NCBI GenBank assembly: GCA_945788325.1
Contig: CALZLL010000001.1
Coordinates: 1-50,834 of the forward strand
Direction of reading: 5' to 3'
Length of the DNA stretch: 50,834 nucleotides
Source of the DNA: an uncultured Clostridium sp.
Lineage (GTDB): Bacteria; Bacillota_I; Bacilli_A; RF39; UBA660
In this document: positions 22,905 to 30,783 of the stretch, piece by piece
Position numbering within the stretch: position 1 is the first letter of the stretch
Layout of the letters: every line of letters begins with the position of its first letter
Translations under genes and position numbers: made by a program
The notes under the pieces: model-generated
The model's database searches: none
Told to the model about the DNA's origin: nothing
Seen by the model: only the letters and a program-made list of their open reading frames with translations

Positions 22905-24197
22905 GTGGAAAAAGAAAGAAGAGTAAAAGCACTAGCAATAGTAGTACTTGTAATAGCAGTGCTAGGGCTTACAATAGCATTTGCAGCATTATCACAAACA
23001 CTAACAATAAATGGTAGTGCAAAACTAGATGCATCAAAATGGGGACTTAAGTTTGATAATCTAGTATTAGCATCAGGAAATGAATATGTAGAAGGAACTG
23101 CAAATATAAAAACAGATGATAATACTGTAATAGAAAATATGAACGTAAGATTAACAACACCAGGAGATAAAGTAGTATATACGGTAGACTTAGTAAATGA
23201 AGGAAGTATAAATGCTAAGATAGATAATATAGTAAAAACAGTATTAACAACCGAGCAAGAAAAATATTTATCATTTAAAGTATTAAAAGAAAATAATGAA
23301 GAATTAAATGAAGGATATGTATTAGGTAAAGAAACAAGAATACCACTAAAAATAGAAATAGAATTTAAAAAAGATATAACGAAAGAAGACTTACCAAAAG
23401 AAACAAGTACAATAACGTTATCATATGGTGTAACATTTGTACAAACAGATGAAAAGATAGCAACAACAGGACAAGGACCTACAACAGCATGTACAATATT
23501 TGAAAAGAAAAGTGCATATAATGTAGGAGATGAAATAGCCCTATGTAATAATGATACAAATAAATCAGAAGACTTCTATGTAATAAGTGATAATGGAGAT
23601 ACAGTAACAGCTCTTGCTAAGTATAATTTACTTGTTGGAAATGAAATCGAACTTAATAATAAAGAAGAAGTTATTGTATCTAATATTGTTAGAAAGGATC
23701 CAATAGATCCATCAACACCTGGATATGGATTGCAAAGTAGTGAATCAAAAGGATTTATATTAGATAATACTGTATTTATCGGAATAATAAACTTTGCTGA
23801 AAATAATACTATTGGATATTGGGCAGAATCAAGAACTGCACTTTTAAGTAAATATGGAACAAGTTTTCCAGCATATGTATTTGATGAAAATTCATTATTA
23901 TATGAACCATTAAAGAATTATGAATCATATATAAAAACAACATTAGGAAAAACAAGTGTAAGTACTAGTTTATTATCTTATGAGCAAGCTACTAACTTAG
24001 GTTGTGATAAAGCTAATAAAACATGTGAAGTTGCACCAAGTTGGGTATATGAAACATCTTACTGGCTTGGTTCTGCTGCCAATGGTCTCCACGTGATGGG
24101 CGTTGCATCGAATGGTTCCTTAGCGAATCACAGCTTCTACACCGAATTCCGTTTAGGTCTTCGCCCAGTTATAACAATATCAAAAACTGATTTATAA
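22905..24197 (+). CDS. VP2: surface protein with hypervariable C-terminal lectin-like tract
   Basis: A 430-residue paralogue of VP1 with the same plan: hydrophobic N-terminal anchor (about 9-30), SQTLTINGSA, beta-rich middle (about 35-195), DUF6273/lectin-like part, SYWLGSA, variable stretch (392-416) and LGLRPVITI (417-425). The variable stretch (starting ANGLHVMGVASNG) is 7 codons shorter than in VP1 and shares little with it, while blocks upstream are identical in DNA. Start GTG 22905 follows AGGAGGAG. It interrupts the order dgkA-era that is conserved in Bacilli and has its own promoter and terminator, so it looks like a later insertion or transposed copy. Cell-surface recognition is an inference. 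Confidence 0.8.
   Translation: MEKERRVKALAIVVLVIAVLGLTIAFAALSQTLTINGSAKLDASKWGLKFDNLVLASGNEYVEGTANIKTDDNTVIENMNVRLTTPGDKVVYTVDLVNEGSINAKIDNIVKTVLTTEQEKYLSFKVLKENNEELNEGYVLGKETRIPLKIEIEFKKDITKEDLPKETSTITLSYGVTFVQTDEKIATTGQGPTTACTIFEKKSAYNVGDEIALCNNDTNKSEDFYVISDNGDTVTALAKYNLLVGNEIELNNKEEVIVSNIVRKDPIDPSTPGYGLQSSESKGFILDNTVFIGIINFAENNTIGYWAESRTALLSKYGTSFPAYVFDENSLLYEPLKNYESYIKTTLGKTSVSTSLLSYEQATNLGCDKANKTCEVAPSWVYETSYWLGSAANGLHVMGVASNGSLANHSFYTEFRLGLRPVITISKTDL
23523..23611 (+). repeat. 89-bp block identical to 5370-5458
   Basis: Exact copy of the VP1 block, in the same position within the protein. Confidence 0.9.
23877..23961 (+). repeat. 85-bp block identical to 5718-5802
   Basis: Exact copy of the second VP1 block, about 100 bp before the variable tract. 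Confidence 0.9.
24060..24170 (+). other. GC-rich hypervariable tract of VP2
   Basis: Hand count of 24061-24170 gives 57 G or C of 110 bases (about 52%) in an AT-rich gene. Twelve of 31 codons from 24078 end in C. It opens with the same 18 bases as the VP1 tract and ends at LGLRPV. Confidence 0.75.
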
Positions 24198-24200
24198 TAA

Positions 24201-24226
24201 AAAATCCAATTTATTTGGATTTTTTT
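24201..24226 (+). terminator. Terminator of VP2
   Basis: AAAATCCAA (24201-24209) pairs with TTGGATTTT (24215-24223), followed by Ts. Confidence 0.85.
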
Positions 24227-24275
24227 AATAATTAATAAACTAATATTAAAGTATTTAACTTTATTTTAATTATTA

Positions 24276-24284
24276 TGTTATAAT
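24276..24284 (+). promoter_or_regulatory. Extended -10 promoter of era
   Basis: TGTTATAAT (TATAAT 24279-24284) with no clear -35, 24 nt before the era start. The same TG-T-TATAAT form recurs upstream of tadE, rpsU, polC and pilC. Confidence 0.55.
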
Positions 24285-24307
24285 TATCTTAGTTAAGGAG
24301 ATATTTT

Positions 24308-25195
24308 ATGAGATCAGGATTCGTAACTTTGGTAGGAAGACCAAACGTGGGTAAATCAACGCTTATTAATTCTTTAGTTGGTTATAAAATTGCAATAACT
24401 TCAAATAAGGCACAGACAACTAGAAATATGATTCAGGGAATATATAATGATGATGATTCACAAATAGTATTTGTTGATACACCAGGTATACATAAACCTA
24501 AGCATAAATTGGGTCAAAGATTAAATGAAGAGGCTTATTACTCAATAGATGATGTTGATATAATATTATTTTTAGTGGATGTTACCATGCCTTTTGGTAA
24601 GGGAGATAATTTTGTGTTAGATAAAATTAAGGAAGCTAATAAGCCTACGTTTTTGGTTTTAAATAAAGTTGATAAGATTAAAAGAGATGATTTATTTAAT
24701 TTAATTTTAAATTATAAAGATTTATATGATTTTAAAGAAATAGTACCTGTTTCAGCACTTAAGGAAAAAAACGTTAATGAACTTATTAAAACCTTAAAGA
24801 AATATTTACCTGATAGCGTTAAGTATTTTCCTGATGAAGAATTAACAAATACAACAATAGAATTTAGAGCAGCTGAATTAATAAGGGAAAAGGTACTTAG
24901 ATTAACTAATGAAGAAGTACCACACTCGGTAACTTGCGTAGTTGAAAAATATATTGAAAAAAAAGATAAAGCTATTATAAATGCTACTATTATTGTTGAA
25001 AGGGATTCAATAAAAAGTATAATAATTGGTAAACAAGGTTCAATGTTAAAAGAAATTGGTTCGAAAGCTAGAATTGATATTGAAAACATGATTGGTAAAA
25101 AAGTGTATTTAGAAATTTTTGTAAAAACTATTAAAAATTGGAGAGATAAAGAAAAGTATCTAAAAGAATTAGGTTTTTATGATATAGATGAATAA
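24308..25195 (+). CDS. era: Era GTPase
   Basis: A 295-residue essential GTPase that binds the 16S rRNA 3' end during 30S assembly. The G motifs are GRPNVGKST (about 11-19), the TTRN switch region, DTPG (about 59-62), NKVD (about 120-123) and SALKEKN. The C-terminal KH domain carries IIIGKQGSMLKEIGSKAR. Length and order are normal. It begins the group era-yqzL-recO. Confidence 0.96.
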   Translation: MRSGFVTLVGRPNVGKSTLINSLVGYKIAITSNKAQTTRNMIQGIYNDDDSQIVFVDTPGIHKPKHKLGQRLNEEAYYSIDDVDIILFLVDVTMPFGKGDNFVLDKIKEANKPTFLVLNKVDKIKRDDLFNLILNYKDLYDFKEIVPVSALKEKNVNELIKTLKKYLPDSVKYFPDEELTNTTIEFRAAELIREKVLRLTNEEVPHSVTCVVEKYIEKKDKAIINATIIVERDSIKSIIIGKQGSMLKEIGSKARIDIENMIGKKVYLEIFVKTIKNWRDKEKYLKELGFYDIDE

Positions 25196-25239
25196 AAAAT
25201 AAAAATCATCACCAAGATATAAATAGAAAGGTGATGTTT

Positions 25240-25356
25240 ATGAATAAAAAAGATGTTTGGAATTTATTTGTTCAAACAGGAAAAATAGAATATTATATTA
25301 AATATAAAGAAATGGAAGAAGGGAAGATTGATACCCTTGCAAATGATCGAGGTTGA
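25240..25356 (+). CDS. yqzL: YqzL-family small protein
   Basis: A 38-residue protein starting MNKKDVWNLFVQTGKIEYYI, then KYKEMEEGK. B. subtilis YqzL, located between era and recO, has the same W-x-x-F-x-x-TG-x-[IV]-x-x-Y pattern, so both sequence and place agree. GGTGAT lies 4 nt before ATG 25240. It overlaps recO by 14 nt. Its function is unknown in any organism I can name. Confidence 0.78.
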   Translation: MNKKDVWNLFVQTGKIEYYIKYKEMEEGKIDTLANDRG

Positions 25357-26068
25357 AGGAGTTATAATTGATGAAAAACCTTATGGGGAGACAAGTAAAA
25401 TATTAAATATTATAACTAAAGAAAAGGGAGTAATTGGGGTACTTGCTAAGGGTGCTAAAAGACTTAAAAGCCCATTAAGAAGTATTAGTCAAGTTTTTAC
25501 TTATGCATCTTTTTCTATTAGTTATAAAGAAAATAAATTATCAACTCTTATAGGAGGAGATGTTATAAATCCACTTAAAGGAATAAAAAAAGATCTTAAT
25601 AAATTATCTTATTTAAATTATATATCAGAATTAACTTCTGGAGTTATGAAACAAAATAATAGTAAAAATATATATGATATATATATTAGTTCAATCTTAA
25701 AGATAGAAGAAGGATTTGATTACGTTGTTATATCTAATATTTTAGAACTTAAGTTTTTATCATTTTTAGGTGTATCTCCAAAACTTAACGGATGCGTTGT
25801 TTGTGGTAATGAGAAAGTAATTACTATATCAGCGTATAAAGGTGGTTTTGTATGTAAAGATCACGTAGGAAGTGATTATGTTGTTAGTGATAAAACAATA
25901 AAATTAATTAGGTTATTAGAATATGTAGATATTTCTAAGATATCAAAACTAGATATTTCTGATGATGTAAAAAAAGAAATAAATGATTTTATAGATGATT
26001 ATTATGATAGATATACAGGTCTTTACTTAAAAAGTAAAAAATTTCTAAAAAAAATATCAATTTTATGA
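25343..26068 (+). CDS. recO: RecO recombination mediator
   Basis: A 241-residue RecF-pathway protein. The OB-fold N-terminus (EGVIIDEKPYGETSKILNII, then GVLAKGAKRLKSPL) and the C-terminal helical part with a partly kept zinc motif (CVVCGNE...GGFVCKDH) are present. RecO loads RecA onto SSB-coated DNA with RecR. I use ATG 25343, where the family normally begins; TTG 25328, five codons upstream, is possible. Translation is probably coupled to yqzL. Confidence 0.93.
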   Translation: MIEVEGVIIDEKPYGETSKILNIITKEKGVIGVLAKGAKRLKSPLRSISQVFTYASFSISYKENKLSTLIGGDVINPLKGIKKDLNKLSYLNYISELTSGVMKQNNSKNIYDIYISSILKIEEGFDYVVISNILELKFLSFLGVSPKLNGCVVCGNEKVITISAYKGGFVCKDHVGSDYVVSDKTIKLIRLLEYVDISKISKLDISDDVKKEINDFIDDYYDRYTGLYLKSKKFLKKISIL

Positions 26069-26074
26069 TATAAT
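26067..26074 (+). promoter_or_regulatory. Extended -10 of the T-box transcript
   Basis: TGATATAAT (TATAAT 26069-26074) overlaps the recO stop region and lies about 20 nt before the leader structure. No -35 is visible. Confidence 0.5.
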
Positions 26075-26090
26075 ATATCTATATTTTATT

Positions 26091-26208
26091 AGTTGCGATG
26101 ACGGGCTTGGAAACCTATCAGCTATACAAACGAGTGATTTCTCTTAGAAATAAGTAGGGTGGAACCGTGGATTAATATTCACCCCTACGTTAGTTCTAGG
26201 AGTTTTTT
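26091..26208 (+). promoter_or_regulatory. Compact T-box leader of the glyQS operon
   Basis: The diagnostic T-box AGGGTGGAACC (26156-26166) is followed by a pairing partner CCCCT (26182-26186) for the antiterminator and by a terminator hairpin CCCCTA/TAGGAG (26182-26187 with 26197-26202) plus T6. A stem III-like hairpin ATTTC-TCTTA-GAAAT (26137-26151) precedes it. The 5' part, starting GCGATGACGGG, is only about 45 nt, much shorter than the usual stem I. The short hairpin loop GCTTGGAAA overlaps glycine codons GGC and GGA, so the specifier is uncertain. Uncharged tRNA-Gly would be the expected signal because glyQS lies downstream. Confidence 0.82.
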
Positions 26209-26309
26209 ATTATATGTTATGCCATAAAAATATGTAAACATCATGATAAAAAAATTAATATGCGCAACTTTAAATTGTAATCATATATTTAGATAAGGAA
26301 GTGATTATT

Positions 26310-27110
26310 ATGATGACCTTAGAAGATACAAAAGTTACTTTAATGGGTAATTGGTTATCAATAAAGGTTATGGGGAAAAATAATACCATGGTAAAAGCTA
26401 AAAAGTTATACGTTGATGCTGATCAAAAAAAACATGAGCAAATACTAAATTATTATAATGATTTAATAATTAAAGATAATTCTAAAGCTTTTTCTATGTT
26501 AAAGAGTATACTGTGTGAGAAAAATGTAGCTGGTATAATGCTTAATGGTGATATTTTGAAATTATTTCTTGATAAAGAACCAGCATTTTTTAATAAAAAG
26601 CCAGAAGTAGAAGTAGCATTATATTCTCCTGAAATAATTGATAACAAGTATGAATTAATAGATATTTCATATAAAAACTATGATGATTCAAGACGACAAT
26701 TTTTAGATAAAAGTATAAAAAAAGAAAATGTTAATTATATTATAAATACAAAAAGTAATATTAGTAGCTACGAAAATTATGATAATGATTATATATTTAA
26801 TATATCAGATAGTAATATTTATTTATTTTATAACAGGGAAAAAGAGTTTTTGATTGATTTAATTCGTGAAATATTATCTAAACGTAATGAAGTTTGTTAT
26901 TTAAATTATGGAGTGGTTTTACCTACTAAAAATAACGTTACATATTATGTTAAAGACATAGTATTAGAAGTAGAAGATATAATGATAAAAATTGATTTGA
27001 TTGATGATGCTGAATATGAAGAAATAATGAATTTAATTGTTTCTCATAATAAAGAAATAGATAAAAAATATTTAAAATGTAAAAAAAGAAGGAGTGATAA
27101 TAATGAATAA
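26310..27110 (+). CDS. Unknown protein between the T-box and glyQS
   Basis: A 266-residue soluble protein that I do not recognise. It has no signal, membrane helix or clear motif; it is rich in Lys, Asp, Asn and Tyr, with a beta-type N-terminus (KVTLMGNWLSIKVMG) and helical stretches around residues 40-75 and 185-200. It is the first gene after the T-box and overlaps glyQS by 8 nt, so it should be controlled by glycyl-tRNA charging and co-translated with the synthetase. ATG 26310 follows AAGGAAGTGAT; the GTG at 26301 overlaps that site. Confidence 0.7.
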   Translation: MMTLEDTKVTLMGNWLSIKVMGKNNTMVKAKKLYVDADQKKHEQILNYYNDLIIKDNSKAFSMLKSILCEKNVAGIMLNGDILKLFLDKEPAFFNKKPEVEVALYSPEIIDNKYELIDISYKNYDDSRRQFLDKSIKKENVNYIINTKSNISSYENYDNDYIFNISDSNIYLFYNREKEFLIDLIREILSKRNEVCYLNYGVVLPTKNNVTYYVKDIVLEVEDIMIKIDLIDDAEYEEIMNLIVSHNKEIDKKYLKCKKRRSDNNE

Positions 27111-28479
27111 TAAATTAAATATGGAGGAATTAGTTAATTTATGTAAACAATATGGAATTATATTTCAAGGAAGTGAAATATATGGTGGGTTAGCAAATAC
27201 ATGGGATTTTGGACCAGTAGGCGCAGAGTTAAAAAGTAATATTAAAAAAGCATGGCTTAAGAAATTTGTACAAGAAGATCCAAATAACGTAGGCCTTGAT
27301 AGTGCTATTTTAATGAATCCAAAAACTTGGGAAGCATCGGGACATATTTCTACGTTTAGTGATCCATTAATTGATTGTAAATCATGTAAAACAAGACATA
27401 GAGCAGATAAATTAGTTGAAGATGATGGTGTTATAGATGCTGGTGGTATGAGTAATGAAGAACTTATAAATTACATTAACGAGCATAATATAGTTTGCCC
27501 AAAATGTGGTAAATTAGACTATACTGATATAAGACAGTTTAACCTAATGTTTAAAACATTCCAAGGGGTAACAGAAGATAGTAAAAGTACAATTTACTTA
27601 AGACCTGAAACCGCACAAGGTATTTTTGCTGACTATTTAAATATTCAAAGATCGATGAGACTTAAATTACCTTTTGGTGTTGGACAAGTGGGAAAATCAT
27701 TTAGAAATGAAATTACACCAGGTAACTTTATTTTTAGGGTAAGAGAATTTGAACAAATGGAACTTGAATTTTTCTGTAAACCTGGAACAGAGTTAGAATG
27801 GTTTAAATATTATAAAGAATATTGTAAAAATTTCTTAATTAGTTTAGGTATAAGTGAAGAAAATTTAAGATTAAGGGATCATTCTAAAGAAGAATTATCA
27901 TTTTATAGTAATGCTACAACTGATATTGAATATAAATTTCCATTTGGATGGGGTGAATTATGGGGTATTGCAAGCCGTACTAATTATGATTTATCACAAC
28001 ATCAAAAATTTTCTGGAGCTAATATGGAATATCAAGATCCAGAAACAAATGAAAAATATATTCCATATGTTATTGAACCTTCTGTAGGTGTTGAAAGACT
28101 TACTCTTATGACTTTATGTGAAGCATATAATAAAGAAACTTTAGAAGATGGTTCAACAAGAGAAGTTATGAAATTTCATCCTTTTTTAGCACCATATAAA
28201 GTAGCAGTATTACCACTTGTTAAAAAGTATCATAAAGAAAAATCAGAAGAATTATATAAAATGTTTGCAAAAGAATTTATGACAACTTATGATGAAACTG
28301 GTTCTATTGGTAAAAGATATAGAAGACAAGACGTAATAGGAACTCCATTTTGTATAACAATAGATGATGAAACAATAAATAATGGTACTGTAACTATAAG
28401 AGATAGAGATACTATGCAACAAATCACTTTAAAGATAGAAGAAGCTATTAATTACGTAAAAGAAAAAATAAAGTTTTAA
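27103..28479 (+). CDS. glyQS: Glycyl-tRNA synthetase, dimeric (single-chain) type
   Basis: A 458-residue class II synthetase that charges tRNA-Gly. Motif 2-like FRNEITPGNFIFRVREFEQM and the ATP-site region GVERLTLMTLCEAYNKE are clear, as are the cysteine pairs CKSCKTRHR and CPKCGKLDY. The C-terminal anticodon domain is complete (VAVLPLVKKYHKEKSEELYK...RRQDVIGTPFCITID). It lies where B. subtilis has the glyQ-glyS pair after recO, so the two-subunit enzyme is replaced by the single-chain type in the same place. ATG 27103 follows AAGGAG; the GTG at 27094 is less likely. Confidence 0.95.
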   Translation: MNNKLNMEELVNLCKQYGIIFQGSEIYGGLANTWDFGPVGAELKSNIKKAWLKKFVQEDPNNVGLDSAILMNPKTWEASGHISTFSDPLIDCKSCKTRHRADKLVEDDGVIDAGGMSNEELINYINEHNIVCPKCGKLDYTDIRQFNLMFKTFQGVTEDSKSTIYLRPETAQGIFADYLNIQRSMRLKLPFGVGQVGKSFRNEITPGNFIFRVREFEQMELEFFCKPGTELEWFKYYKEYCKNFLISLGISEENLRLRDHSKEELSFYSNATTDIEYKFPFGWGELWGIASRTNYDLSQHQKFSGANMEYQDPETNEKYIPYVIEPSVGVERLTLMTLCEAYNKETLEDGSTREVMKFHPFLAPYKVAVLPLVKKYHKEKSEELYKMFAKEFMTTYDETGSIGKRYRRQDVIGTPFCITIDDETINNGTVTIRDRDTMQQITLKIEEAINYVKEKIKF

Positions 28480-28491
28480 AAGGTGAGTAGT

Positions 28492-29880
28492 ATGAATAAA
28501 GGGAAAAATAAAACTTTAAAAACTTTAAAAGAAGAAGTAGAACTCTCGCTTAAGGATGAAGATTATTCTTCGTCCTTGAAGCTCTGCACTAAAATAAAAG
28601 AAAAATATCCAAAAAATTATTATGGATACTTAGGAATTATAAAAAGTAAAACCCATAATTATAAAAAATACATTCAAGAAGATGAGTTAAAAGAAGTAAA
28701 AAAAGATTATGAAAGTTTAATAGATCTTGTAAAAAAAGATGATAAACAATTAATTAAAAGAGAATTTGATGAATATATAAATGATTGCATGGAAGTAGAA
28801 AATTTAAAAAAGATAAGAAAAGATTTAGTTTCAAAGTTCTTTTTAAAATCATTATATAACGATGGAATATTATTTTTAAACCAAAATATTAATGCAAGTA
28901 CATCATATAATCTAAACGGGAAAAGAATAACCAATCTATATGATTTAATAAAAGGAATATTTTGGTTAACTTGTTTAATCTTTAATCTTATTCATCACAA
29001 CCAACTTCTTATTATTACAATACCATTTGGTATATTTGGATTAATTACCATTTATTCATTCTTTAATATGAATTTTATAAAAAAGGGGAATTTAAGATCA
29101 GAAAGAAAACATATTAATAAGATAATAAAAGAAGCTAAAAATAAAATTTTAAATATAAAACAAGAAATAGTTAAATTAGATGAAAACATTAATTTTTTAA
29201 ACGAACAAAAATCAAATACTATTTTAAAAATTCCTGAAACTTTCATTAATGATAATAAATTTCTTATTGAAAATAATGAAAAAGAAATAGCTAATAATAT
29301 TCAAAATGAATTATCTTCTAATAATGTATCTTCTTTTACTTATTTAATTAGTGAAGAAACTAGCTTAAATGTTGATGATGTGTTTTCAGAAATAATACCA
29401 CAGATAAATGATGAAAATGATGAATTATCTAAGTATTTATCGGGAAAATTAAATGAAAAGAAAAACATTCAAAATAAATTGATTTTTATGAAAAAAATAA
29501 AACCTTATAATTATGTTATTTTAGTAATTTTACTTATAATTAGTATATTTAGTTTCATTGTAATAGCTAATAACTTGCATGAACTACATATAAAATCATT
29601 TGTTTTTGGATGCGCTACAGGTGTTTTAAGCATTCTTATTCATAATGTTAGCTCTGGGAAGCATAATTCATTAATTGATACTTTTAATGATAATTTATTA
29701 TCAACCATATTTAATAGTACTTTAGTATATGATTTAGTATATATGTCTATTACTAACGAATTAAATTTTACTTATGGTTTTGTTGAAATACCAATTATAT
29801 TTATGTTAATATTTGTAGGTTTTGTGATGCTTATTTCACTTTTTAAATATAAATATTTGTTAAAAAAATCGAGGGGATAG
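28492..29880 (+). CDS. Membrane protein with TPR-like N-terminus, unknown function
   Basis: A 462-residue protein I do not recognise. Residues about 12-60 resemble a TPR-like helix pair (LKDEDYSSSLKLCTKIKEKY). Two membrane helices lie near 148-190, a long coiled region spans about 200-330, and two or three helices follow near 345-385 and 435-455. GlyQS ends 12 nt upstream and AAGGTGAG precedes the ATG, so it may be read from the T-box transcript. A terminator follows at its stop. No catalytic motif seen. Confidence 0.65.
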   Translation: MNKGKNKTLKTLKEEVELSLKDEDYSSSLKLCTKIKEKYPKNYYGYLGIIKSKTHNYKKYIQEDELKEVKKDYESLIDLVKKDDKQLIKREFDEYINDCMEVENLKKIRKDLVSKFFLKSLYNDGILFLNQNINASTSYNLNGKRITNLYDLIKGIFWLTCLIFNLIHHNQLLIITIPFGIFGLITIYSFFNMNFIKKGNLRSERKHINKIIKEAKNKILNIKQEIVKLDENINFLNEQKSNTILKIPETFINDNKFLIENNEKEIANNIQNELSSNNVSSFTYLISEETSLNVDDVFSEIIPQINDENDELSKYLSGKLNEKKNIQNKLIFMKKIKPYNYVILVILLIISIFSFIVIANNLHELHIKSFVFGCATGVLSILIHNVSSGKHNSLIDTFNDNLLSTIFNSTLVYDLVYMSITNELNFTYGFVEIPIIFMLIFVGFVMLISLFKYKYLLKKSRG

Positions 29881-29893
29881 TCCTCTTTTTTTT
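29871..29893 (+). terminator. Terminator of the glyQS operon
   Basis: GAGG (29871-29874) pairs with CCTC (29882-29885), followed by T8. It overlaps the stop codon; the stem is short but the T run is long. Confidence 0.65.
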
Positions 29894-29900
29894 ATCGTAC

Positions 29901-29927
29901 AAAAAAATAAGGCTTTAAGCCTTATTT
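29901..29927 (-). terminator. Terminator of rpsD
   Basis: On the minus strand AAATAAGGC and GCCTTATTT (29919-29927 and 29905-29913) form the stem, followed by T residues given by the A run at 29901-29907. The rpsD stop codon lies inside it. Confidence 0.82.
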
Positions 29928-30527
29928 ATTGTAGAATTCAACGATCATTGATTCTTTTATGTCTGCTGGAAGTTCACTTCTTTCAGGCATACGTACATAT
30001 GTACCAGATAACTTCTTTTTATCAAATTCAACATATTCTACAGTCTTATTTACTTTTTCTAAAGATTCTAAGATTGCTTTATGGTCTTTTGAAGCTTCTT
30101 TAACTGCAATTACATCACCAGCTTTAACTTGGTATGATGGAATATCAACTTTTTTACCATTTACAGTAATATGTCCATGGTTAACAACTTGTCTTGCAGC
30201 TCTTCTAGTAGTAGCTAATCCCATACGATAAACTACGTTATCTAATCTACTTTCTAAAAGTTTAAGGAAGTTTTCACCTTGGATACCTTTCATTTTAGCT
30301 GCTTTTTCAAATGTTAATCTAAATTGTTTTTCGTTAACACCATACATTAATCTTACTTTTTGTTTTTCCATTAATTGAAGCTTGTATTCTGAAGCTTTAC
30401 CACGTCTTTTATCATTTCCATGTTGACCTGGTCCATATGGTTTTTTTACTAATTCTTTACCTGATTCTAGTAAAGAAAAACCTAAATGACGGCTTTTCTT
30501 ATACATAGGTCCTGTATATCTTGCCAT
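29922..30527 (-). CDS. rpsD: Ribosomal protein uS4
   Basis: A 201-residue primary 30S assembly protein. It starts ARYTGPMYKKSRHLGFSLLE, has the GQHGNDKRRGKASEYKLQLM region and the S4 RNA-binding domain (LDNVVYRMGLATTRRAARQ, VNHGHITVNGKKVDIPSYQV). No zinc cysteines (C- form). It is transcribed alone from a minus-strand promoter with a structured leader; ezrA lies nearby as in B. subtilis. The ribosome site is AGGAGGAG. Confidence 0.96.
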   Translation of the reverse strand: MARYTGPMYKKSRHLGFSLLESGKELVKKPYGPGQHGNDKRRGKASEYKLQLMEKQKVRLMYGVNEKQFRLTFEKAAKMKGIQGENFLKLLESRLDNVVYRMGLATTRRAARQVVNHGHITVNGKKVDIPSYQVKAGDVIAVKEASKDHKAILESLEKVNKTVEYVEFDKKKLSGTYVRMPERSELPADIKESMIVEFYNK

Positions 30528-30690
30528 TTAATCTCCTCCTTTGTTTTATTGTAAACTAAAGGACTTTTGCCATTTAATAGGGAGTTTGTTTTAATGTTTT
30601 CATCTTCGCAGCTTATAAAGATTACTTACATAACGTAATTGCAACAAACACGTTATTAAATTCAAAAAGTGCTGCTTTAAAGTTTACACG
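30528..30690 (-). promoter_or_regulatory. Structured rpsD leader, possible S4 autoregulatory element
   Basis: About 160 nt of untranslated leader. On the minus strand GCAGC (30671-30675) can pair with GCTGC (30608-30612), enclosing a second hairpin ATAACGT/ACGTTAT (30650-30656 with 30630-30636). Ribosomal protein S4 represses its own gene through structured leaders in other bacilli. I did not match this to the known consensus. Confidence 0.5.
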
Positions 30691-30696
30691 CTTTAA

Positions 30697-30725
30697 ATTA
30701 TAACTAATTATATTCAAATAGTCAA
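30697..30725 (-). promoter_or_regulatory. Promoter of rpsD
   Basis: On the minus strand TTGACT (30725-30720), 17 nt and TATAAT (30702-30697): a near-consensus strong promoter. Confidence 0.8.
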
Positions 30726-30731
30726 GTTTTA

Positions 30732-30760
30732 TTGATAAAATAAAGAAAATATGGTAGTAT
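30732..30760 (+). promoter_or_regulatory. Promoter of the DUF3419 gene
   Basis: TTGATA (30732-30737), 17 nt, TAGTAT (30755-30760), with a GGGGGAC ribosome site before ATG 30784. It is divergent from the rpsD promoter. Confidence 0.5.
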
Positions 30761-30783
30761 ATGTATCACGTTGGGGGACAAAT

